From assembly GCA_027596945.1 (NCBI GenBank), contig JADGJH010000856.1, forward strand, positions 1 through 13,753: a stretch of DNA of 13,753 bases, given 5' to 3'. Numbering within the stretch: position 1 is the first letter of the stretch; the number at the start of each line of letters is the position of its first letter. The notes beneath the pieces were generated by a model. The model was not told the DNA's origin. It saw nothing but the letters and a program-made list of their open reading frames with translations, and did no database searches. Shown here in pieces: positions 7,255 through 13,753 of this stretch. This DNA is from Physocladia obscura (lineage: Eukaryota; Chytridiomycota; Chytridiomycetes; Chytridiales; Chytriomycetaceae). Made by a program: the position numbers and the translations under genes.

Positions 7255-9035
7255 TCATAAAACAACATCTTCCAAGAATTCATTAAACTCCCCAACGCTT
7301 CTCTCAAATTCTAAAATCGATCCATACCGATCATCGCTAATACCAATATATAGTAAATCGCCACCATCTGGTGTGAAACTGATTCCTGCAATCTCACCAA
7401 AAAATTCTATTACTTGGGACTGAAATGCGTCGATTCCAAGTGGACTTGCAATAAAACCGCTGCTATTTTGTATTTTGTCGTTGTTGTTGGATGGTAGTGG
7501 CGCAGAAATCGTTTCGTGTTGTTTGTAATAATTGGTTGTGCCTGCGACATCATATATGTGAACAAAATCGCATGGCTCAGCTGCAGCCAGAAACGTGCCA
7601 TCATCTTTTTTTTTTTTTTTCAAGTTTTGAGTTACAAGTTGATAAAAAATCACGCTGAAAAATTTAGTTACCAGAAAATCGCAATGATCGCACGGCGCCC
7701 ATCACTGCGGGTAGAACTACGAGAGCCTTAGACGGATTTCGAATATCATAAATGCGTGTCGTGATATCTTGGTTTCCAGTGGCAATAAACCGACCGCAAG
7801 GAGACCAAGCACAGGAGAATGAAAAATCAATATGCCCTTTGAGGCCGATAACCTCTGCGTATAAAAACAATAAAAACTTGATTTAAATACAAAATAAGTT
7901 TTCCCGGTAGTTTTCTTATTGTTTACCGTCACCGGAATCTGCGGTAATAATAGACGAATCTGTATTATCGCCGGTAACGCAAATTAGTCGTTTGTCTGGA
8001 CTCATTGATGAACACTGCAGAAAATTTTTGTTTTGTTTGTTTTTTAATACGCTGCTTTTCATACACTCAACTAATCGCTGGTTATTTCTTAAAATTTTCC
8101 TTTCTCGCTTTGTTTGATTTCATTCGTTTCATTCGAAGTCACTGAGATCGCAATTATTTCATGATTATTTATTTTCGCGTTGGTTCGCTTCGCCTCGCTC
8201 AATTGATCACGAACATTGACAGCCCAAGGAAACCGAAAATGATGAGATATTACAAGCGAATCCAAATTCAAGAGACGCAAGCTATCATCATTACTCGAAA
8301 TAACAGCGATATTCTGGCCGCTTCGATTGCAACCAAGTTCAACGTGATTCGTGATGCCGAAGCGATCATTCGTGATAATACCATAATGAATGCTTGGATC
8401 GTTGTCGTCGTTGCCGTTGCCAGAAATGTTTGCATCGGTGGCCATTAATTCCTGTGTGATTGCTGAAACGCGGAAAAGATATTCGCCCGTGAAGGCACCC
8501 ATAAAGACAAAGCTGTTATTTGCGCAGATTGTACTGACTCGAAAACCGTCCCGTTTGAGAATTTGGCACGATGTGCGGGACAAGGAGGACCAGTTTCGAA
8601 CAGACTCGACGTGTGAGTAAAAGACCGAGTGCTTGGTGGTGGACCATAGAAGATTTCTCAGCTGGAAATGGTATTCGGAACACTTATATTTGTGTTTTGT
8701 GAGGGTGTAAGCAAAGTCAAAAAAGCACGCGTCTGTACGCGGGCGGTGTAGATCCTGGAAAAGTGAATAGAAGTGAATATATGGACAAGATATGGAAGTA
8801 ACAAGATACATTATATTACGTTGAGGATTGCTGAGTGGTCGGTGCTGCAGTTGCGGTAATTTCTGTAGGAAACAATGCGCTGATCTCGGAACGAGGCGCG
8901 AGTTGTTGGTGCAAAGTCTGCCCAGCGGATTCCCTGCAAATCGATTTCTTCTAATGAAACATCGGTGCGTGTCACGGGAACTTCCGTGCGGGATGCCCAT
9001 CCAGATTGGAACGGATTGTCATCATCTGAATTCAT
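7255..9035 (-). CDS. WD40-repeat protein of the S. pombe SPBC2A9.03 / plant transducin-like family
   Basis: CDS complement(join(7255..7604, 7672..7854, 7927..8014, 8215..8754, 8820..9035)), 458 residues. The N-terminus holds DLQGIRWADF and FRDQRIVSYRNYRN, then YTLTKHKYKCSEYHFQLRNL and LLWSTTKHSVFY. That order is the conserved signature of a fungal/plant WD40 family whose function I cannot name with confidence. WD-type blades follow: NHVELGCNRSGQNIAVISS, CSSMSPDKRLICVTGD, SCAWSPCGRFIATGNQD with ITTRIYDIRNP, SLRFSDDGTFLAAAEPCDFV with HIYDV, and GISFTPDGGDLLYIG. All four junctions keep phase; introns are 67, 72, 200 and 65 bp. ATG 9035 (MNSDDDNPFQSG) was chosen; an in-frame ATG at 9158 would run into the divergent CWC2 coding region. 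The 200-bp intron stays open for 42 codons from its donor, so retention would give a truncated product. A beta-propeller scaffold role is inferred from the fold. Confidence 0.87.
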
Positions 9036-9058
9036 GTTTGCTTTTCTGTTGAACAAAA
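9036..9058. promoter_or_regulatory. 23-bp gap between divergent start codons
   Basis: The WD40 ATG (minus, 9035) and CWC2 ATG (plus, 9059) are separated by 23 bp. Each gene's promoter or 5' leader must therefore overlap the other gene's first exon, or one true start lies further inside. The CWC2 first exon is locally GC-rich (about 9095-9130), unlike the surrounding DNA. Confidence 0.55.
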
Positions 9059-11236
9059 ATGAACTCAGCTCACAAAGCTGTCGTTGCTTTTGTGCCCCTG
9101 CTCGCTCGCCCCGCCCGCGCGCAGAGCTCAGAGTTTGGCGGAAAAGACCAGCAACCAACTGGTTCCGTCTTTAATATTTGGTACTCGAAGTGGGCTGGCG
9201 GAGACAGGATCAATACTCAAGCGTAAGTGCATTTGTAGTCGTTTTTAACAATCTAATACATCAATACATTTGTGCATTACGTATATCCGTCCGTTATTTT
9301 TCTTGCTATCCGCAGTCTCGAAAAGGCTGAGCATCGTTGTTCAATTCTGAATGACTGCGGTTACACACGCGCTGTAAAAAGTTCATCGTTTTGTATCCAT
9401 TTTGCTCGAGGGGTATGCGCAAAAGGCCATGATTGCAATGTATGCGAACATCTATGAACTTATTGCTTCGATTCTTCAACTGAATCTTATTCTTTTGATT
9501 TTGAAAACCAGTTTTGGCATCGAATTCCGTTAGCTGTCGACAGGGTTCCAATGGCCCAAGATGTTTTTGGAAGGGATCGACATCGGTACTGTGCTGTTTT
9601 TTCTTACTTGTTGAATACCGTGGACTTGCTTATTTTATTTTATTATTTGTTTACAGCGATGAACGCGATGATATGGGCGGAGGTCTGTGTATTTTTTGTC
9701 CTTTTTTTCGACAACCACCAACCAAAAAATTATTTTTTATAGTTGGGTCGTTCGAAAAAGACAACAGAACATTATATGTCGGACAACTTGGTCTTGAAGG
9801 TGGCCTCGAAGATATTCTATATCGCCATTTTATTGAATGGGGAGAAATTGAATACTGTATGCATCACATTCTCAATGAAAGCGAAATCGAGTTGAGCGAA
9901 AGCGAGTGAAAAAAAAAAATGATTTGCAGCATATCGAACAATTTTAAAAACAAACCGCTTGTATTTTCGCATGTTTTTTTAAAGATTTTTTTTTTTTTTG
10001 TTATTTTACAGTGCGATTGTTAAAAGGAAAAGGAGTCGCGTTTATTCGATACAAATCCCGAGTATCTGCCGAATTTGCTAAAGAAGCGATGCACTGCCAA
10101 TCCCTTGACAACAACGAGGTGTGCCCTGACGAAAAATAACAATAATCAACTAAACTAGTTAAAAACATCTTCTGCTCTCTTTTTTCTTCTTTAAACGTAT
10201 AGATTTTGAACGTTCGTTGGGCGACCGAAGACCCGAATCCAAAAGCAGTCCTCATCAATAAACGCAAAGCTGAAGAAAAAGTGGTTGACGCATTGAAGTC
10301 GAGTCTTCCTGTTATTGGTGAACACGGCACAATCCTAGATTACCAAACGCGAGCACTATCGAATGCATCTGGAGCTATTAGTGAAACGTCAAACGCAGTC
10401 GTTGAATCTATCGGACCAGGAATAATTAATACCAATCCCGACGGTCCTCGTGTTACAAAAGAGATTGGCTGGGATACTCCGAACGGATTCTTTTATGCAT
10501 CCAACGAAGGCGCAATGATTGCCTCTCGCGGAGCGCTAGATCAGAGTGTGCAGCCGAACCGGGAGGTTGAAGAACTGGATGATGGAATCAGTGGAGAAAG
10601 TAGTGCAGCAATTTTGGAAGGCTATGGTGGGCCTGAAAAAACCCAGGCGTGGGATGGAGCAAAGTATGTGCTTGGTGTTGGGCAGTCGAGAATATACACA
10701 GGCGAAGGGCAAGGGCATGCTGCTGTGCGTACGAAAATTGTTGAGGCAGCAGTAAGTGGAAATTTAGGGGATGATATTGGTGTTGGTGGTGTTAGCCAAG
10801 GGTATATTTTTTTTTGTTTTTTTTAAAAAATTTTTTTTTTCGTTTCAATCTGATTTATTTAATTTTACTTAGAGGCGCGGGGTCAGGTGGAGTTGCAGGA
10901 CTCGGCAGTGTTGCAAAAGGAGGTTTTTGGCCCTTAATTCCGCAGCAACAACTTGCATTGAAACGTGCACGTGTAGACGAAATGGATCAATACAAGCAGC
11001 AACAAGAGCAACAACAAGAGAAAGCCAGTGCTGCTCCACCGGCGGTTTCACCGACTATACCGGCAGTAGGAGTTGGTAATAGTATAGTCTCTGCGTCAAC
11101 TATGCAATACTTGGTTGAACTGAATCAAAAAAGGAGGCTTGCAGCAAATAATCCCACCTCTGCTGTAGGGACCCGTCAGAAAAGAAAAGCAACCATTGGA
11201 GTTCTGGGTGTGGATTATGCGAGCGATTCAGAATAA
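9059..11236 (+). CDS. CWC2: Pre-mRNA-splicing factor Cwc2 (RBM22-like), CCCH zinc finger plus RRM
   Basis: CDS join(9059..9222, 9316..9439, 9512..9585, 9657..9682, 9743..9856, 10012..10118, 10203..10801, 10873..11236), 523 residues. Cwc2 is a Prp19/NineTeen-associated spliceosome protein that contacts U6 snRNA near the catalytic centre. Landmarks are TGSVFNIWYSKWAGGD (N-terminal block), then a CCCH finger C81-x7-C89-x5-C95-x3-H99, the spacing known for yeast Cwc2. These are followed by MAQDVFGRDRHRDERDDMGG, RNP2-like TLYVGQL (139-145), RNP1-like KGKGVAFIRY (172-181) and NVRWATEDPNPK. All seven introns (60-155 bp) keep phase; exon 4 is only 26 bp. The region after the RRM is long, glycine- and Gln-rich, and ends RQKRKATIGVLGVDYASDSE. 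The total exceeds yeast Cwc2 (339 aa). The AATAAA at 11232-11237 overlaps the stop codon. Identification is strong; individual acceptors were chosen by phase and family fit. Confidence 0.93.
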
Positions 11237-11517
11237 ATTATATGGGCAGTTTGAATTATCATCAAAAGTAACCCTGAAATTACATTCAAAGCAGTAATAC
11301 ATGGTGACTGACATCCCAAAGCTTGATTTTAGTGTCCCTTTGAATTATTTAAACTTTTTAGCTGAAAAGAGAGATAAAAAAAAAGAAGCTAAACTTAAGG
11401 AAGTTTAATTGCATGAAAAAAAGAAGTAGACACTGGATATATTGATGATAAGATTGAATCATAATGAATTGTGTATCAGCCTGGGAAATTGTTTGGATTC
11501 CGACGAATCTTATCGGA

Positions 11518-11525
11518 TATAAAAA
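11518..11525 (+). promoter_or_regulatory. TATA box (TATAAAAA)
   Basis: Strong TATA match 53 nt before the ATG of the 31-codon ORF and about 530 nt before the zinc-knuckle CDS. The adjacent AATCTTATC arm ends 4 nt upstream. If used, transcription would begin near 11550 and give the downstream gene a leader of about 500 nt. Confidence 0.4.
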
Positions 11526-11570
11526 GGACTACATAGCAGATTCATAAATGTCATAAGCTTTTTGTTTCAG

Positions 11571-11666
11571 ATGTCACTTCAAGTGGGGGCAGCGGAAAAA
11601 GCCATCTTCGAGAAAACAAAACGCGAGAGGGTTATATTGGCAAATCACAAGATTGAGGGCGACTAA
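11571..11666 (+). CDS. Possible 31-residue small ORF (uORF or microprotein)
   Basis: The ATG at 11571 comes right after an acceptor-like TTTTTGTTTCAG and 53 nt after a TATA box. The product begins MSLQVGAAEKAIFEKTKRER and continues VILANHKIEGD before TAA. It is charged and helix-prone, with no known family. It could be an upstream ORF in the leader of the zinc-knuckle gene, a lost gene's remnant, or chance. No other exon attaches to it in phase. Confidence 0.25.
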   Translation: MSLQVGAAEKAIFEKTKRERVILANHKIEGD

Positions 11667-12050
11667 GAGTAACTAAAGTAAACTGCCACCAAATTCAGAA
11701 TAATGATTTACTGTGGTTCAAGAGATTTAGTCTGAGTGCTTGGACGCGATGAATAGATTTGCAAAGCGTGGGGTCCAAATTTATTTTTTTTAATCAAGGA
11801 GTGGGGCCAGATCAGGGTTAGTTGCGGTTGTGGGTGTCTTTTGCGGCGTTTGTGAGGCTGGCTGAGGGGAATCGCTGAAACACGATTTTAGTACATAACG
11901 TCGGTTAAAACATTCATAAATCGGCGAATTTTGTAGCCTAAAACAGCGCAGAAAGTTTAATCAGACTGCAGCCTCAACACAGCAATCACCAAGCATTGAG
12001 TCACAAGGCCTTTTCTCATTCCTAATTACAATCAAATAAAAAGAAGAAAA

Positions 12051-13481
12051 ATGAATGGCAATTGCTTGCAAACGAAAAACAGTTCCAAAAACGGCATGTT
12101 CGGTACATCTTTGGCGTCTTCTTCAGCGTTCTTTGGGAGTGGCAGTGATTTTGATACCGATAGCAGCGTAAACAGCACGTATACCAGCGGTAGCAGCACC
12201 AACGCGTGCTTTTCTCGAGCGGCAAACAGCCAGTCTATTCACTCGTACACTAGCTCGAGCGTCGACTGGACTGCCGCTGCCAACCCAAGCGCTGCGTCGT
12301 GGGAGTCAATCCAATATAACAATCAAAATTATGACTCAGCCAATACCGATCCTATTACCCGGTTGGCCTTTTTTTCTTTTATTGTTCTTGTGCTGTGCCC
12401 AACTCTCTTAGTTTGTCGCTTATCGGATACAATTTTCAACTTTAGTAATCTGTTAAACTTCATTGATGCTGACCCCCACACTGGCAGTAACTCTGGCAGC
12501 CTTGATTTTAACCGCCAACACAGTCGTATTCAGCATGAGCAGAGACAGCTCGAATTGGAACTTTTGTTGCGTGAGCGAGAGTGGGAAAGGGAACGCGAAC
12601 GGGACTATGAAATTAGACGCCAACAAAATAACCAGCACAAATACCAACTTCAACAACAACAGCAGCAACAACAACAGCAACAACAACAGCAACAGCACCA
12701 TCAACAGCAGCAACAATGCTTTGATGCTTCTTTGGATCAAGAGTTGCTTAGTGTTTATTCATCTGGATCCACAATGTCGAGACAAATGTCAATCGACGCG
12801 TCAACTGGAATTCCGTCTCCTGCCATATCATTTTACTCAACCCCAAATTCGCGTAATAACAGTATTGATATAGAAGCGTCTGTGTTTAATGCCGGCATGC
12901 TGGATCGCCGGCGCCAATTTGACACAAGCACAAAAGAACGGTTGTATCCCGAGCCTCCACAACAAGCAACAATTGAGGTGACTCGTTCCGTGGCTACTTC
13001 AAACTCGAATCTTCAGTCTCTTCAATCTACAGGTGGTGGAACCGCCGCAATTACTCCTGTATTTGCCGCCGCGCTCACTGTTGCGCAGTGCGCGCTTTCT
13101 CAGCGCAAGAAGCAAAAGGATTCAATTCCACCTGTGGGTTACTGCTGTCGCCTTTGCGCTATTGAAGGCCACTGGATGGAGAATTGTATTCTTTATATTT
13201 CAAACAAGCATCCGCAGTATAATAATGCTGCCAGAGCCGTTGCTTTGAACATTATTTCACCAAGTTCGCAAGTTGTTCTCAATTCTTTGCCGGTTGTTCA
13301 GCAACCACAACATCAGTACACTCCTAAATTTTATGCTGAGCAAAAGAAGCAACAGTTGCAGCAGCAATACTTTTTGCAACAGCAGCAGCAAAAATATTCA
13401 CGTTCTGCTACCACACCAAATTCACTTGCTTCTTTATCTCCAGACAATGTTAGCCGATTCGCACAGATTTGGAACAACTGA
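12051..13481 (+). CDS. Gln-rich CCHC zinc-knuckle protein
   Basis: CDS join(12051..12361, 12446..13481), 448 residues; 476 if the 84-bp intron is read through. The N-terminus is Ser/Asn/Thr-rich and probably disordered. Next comes a charged helix (about 142-165 spliced) with alternating Arg/Glu (LRERE, WERERERDYEIRR). A 15-Gln run (DNA 12651-12695, mixed CAA/CAG), His-His and 5 Gln follow. The only domain is a CCHC knuckle, C338-x2-C341-x4-H346-x4-C351 (CRLCAIEGHWMENC), preceded by PPVGY. This P-P-x-x-Y-x-C-x-x-C...G-H-W form occurs in RNA- or ssDNA-binding knuckles. A second Gln-rich stretch is near the C-terminus. An RNA-binding regulator is a guess; I do not recognise an ortholog. The unspliced segment (LAFFSFIVLVLCPTLLV and on) is hydrophobic and pyrimidine-rich, has GTTGGC...TTTAG ends, and looks like an intron. 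Confidence 0.8.
   Translation: MNGNCLQTKNSSKNGMFGTSLASSSAFFGSGSDFDTDSSVNSTYTSGSSTNACFSRAANSQSIHSYTSSSVDWTAAANPSAASWESIQYNNQNYDSANTDPITRLAFFSFIVLVLCPTLLVCRLSDTIFNFSNLLNFIDADPHTGSNSGSLDFNRQHSRIQHEQRQLELELLLREREWERERERDYEIRRQQNNQHKYQLQQQQQQQQQQQQQQQHHQQQQQCFDASLDQELLSVYSSGSTMSRQMSIDASTGIPSPAISFYSTPNSRNNSIDIEASVFNAGMLDRRRQFDTSTKERLYPEPPQQATIEVTRSVATSNSNLQSLQSTGGGTAAITPVFAAALTVAQCALSQRKKQKDSIPPVGYCCRLCAIEGHWMENCILYISNKHPQYNNAARAVALNIISPSSQVVLNSLPVVQQPQHQYTPKFYAEQKKQQLQQQYFLQQQQQKYSRSATTPNSLASLSPDNVSRFAQIWNN
12651..12716 (+). repeat. CAA/CAG microsatellite encoding polyglutamine
   Basis: Fifteen Gln codons, CAC-CAT, then five Gln codons, all in frame inside the zinc-knuckle gene. CAA and CAG are interspersed in short CAACAACAACAG blocks. 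Such interruption reduces slippage compared with a pure run; length variation between isolates is likely. Confidence 0.9.
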
Positions 13482-13753
13482 GTCTTGTAATCCTGAATTT
13501 CTGAATCTTGGCTTGGATTCATTTATTTCCAAGAAATTTATTATTATTATCTCATTTTATCTCTTTTTCTCTGTGCTATCATTTTATTTGCGCCTATTGT
13601 GCTCTTTTTTTTGTCGCCTTTTTTTCTTTCACCTATGTGATTTGTTTAGCGTATGTTAGTATTATCACCTTTCTATTGTCACTAGTCTTTTTTTTTTTTT
13701 TTTAATTTTTTTAAGATTTTAAGTTTTTAAGAATAGATAATTTGGAGATTTTA
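13482..13753. other. 3' region of the zinc-knuckle gene
   Basis: This tail is strongly T-rich and pyrimidine-biased on the plus strand, with a 16-nt T run at 13688-13703. I see no AATAAA and no gene. Open frames here are explained by the low-complexity composition. Confidence 0.5.

Larger units (their letters stand above)
11237..12050. other. Long non-coding region: CWC2 3' end and leader/promoter of the zinc-knuckle gene
   Basis: About 810 bp with no multi-exon gene that I can assemble. It contains a 9-bp inverted repeat (GATAAGATT 11447-11455 / AATCTTATC 11506-11514), a TATA box right after it, and a 31-codon ORF, all listed separately. A G/T-rich stretch runs from about 11803 to 11872. 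The last 50 bases before the ATG at 12051 are A/C-rich, as is common in fungal leaders. Confidence 0.45.

Noticed and set aside
8089..8214. C-terminal tail VRDQLSEAKRTNAKINNHEI on the WD40 protein
   Set aside because: It follows a GT donor exactly where family members continue into C-S-x-x-S-P-D-K-R, found in the exon starting at 8014. It is best read as intron, though retention is possible.
9036..9158. Upstream in-frame ATG at 9158 extending the WD40 protein
   Set aside because: The extra residues (Arg/Ala-rich) are antisense to the first exon of CWC2; MNSDDDNPF is the more natural start.
11816..11822. GGGTTAG, a telomere-like unit
   Set aside because: A single unit with no tandem copies; expected by chance.
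12453..12740. Minus-strand leucine-run protein
   Set aside because: Poly-Leu is the antisense of the CAA/CAG polyglutamine repeat.
13273..13659. 128-codon plus-strand frame rich in Ser/Phe/Leu
   Set aside because: Shadow of the zinc-knuckle gene's last exon running into the T-rich 3' region.
1..13753. tRNA, rRNA, CRISPR array, bacterial operon signals, transposase
   Set aside because: I found no tRNA-like T-loop with flanking stems, no regular spaced repeats, and no transposase or integrase motif on either strand by eye. All clear genes are intron-bearing and eukaryotic.

Overview
The window looks like nuclear DNA of a filamentous or zoosporic fungus, most likely an early-diverging lineage such as a chytrid. 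The genes are intron-rich. Nearly all introns are 44-90 bp, with GT...AG ends and often a CTAAC-like branch point. The recognisable proteins are eukaryotic and fungal in type: the splicing factor Cwc2, a fungal WD40 family, a hevamine-like chitinase, a histidine acid phosphatase and a NEDD8/SUMO-protease relic. Intergenic DNA is AT-rich with many 14-18 nt A/T runs. The lineage is inferred from gene type and intron style, not proven.

Layout, left to right. (1) 1-776, minus: the 5' part of an unrecognised four-exon gene running off the left edge. (2) 777-1297: non-coding, with an imperfect 50-bp repeat pair and a strong hairpin. (3) 1298-1904, plus: a decayed HNH-endonuclease-like gene with an in-frame stop and apparent frameshifts. 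(4) 2044-2460, minus: a strikingly GC-rich 5' half of a Den1/SENP8-type protease, lacking the catalytic cysteine half. (5) 2652-4390, plus: a complete four-exon histidine acid phosphatase of the lysophosphatidic-acid phosphatase (ACP6) type. (6) 5071-6776, minus: a complete four-exon GH18 chitinase with an N-terminal membrane anchor and a C-terminal Cys-rich module. (7) 7255-9035, minus: a complete five-exon WD40 protein. (8) 9059-11236, plus: a complete eight-exon CWC2. (9) 11237-12050: a long leader or intergenic region with a TATA box and a 31-codon ORF. (10) 12051-13481, plus: a Gln-rich CCHC zinc-knuckle protein with one probable in-frame 84-bp intron.

The genes do not form a pathway; this is an ordinary gene-dense fungal segment. 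The WD40 gene and CWC2 are head-to-head with only 23 bp between start codons, so they must share a promoter region or have overlapping leaders. The acid phosphatase and chitinase converge. The most unusual part is 800-2460, where repeats, a hairpin, an inverted repeat, a decayed nuclease gene and a compositionally foreign half-gene lie side by side. It looks like a small degenerating region, but I see no convincing new biological system.

Exon structures were assembled by hand from splice signals, reading phase and fit to remembered family patterns. No search or transcript evidence was available.
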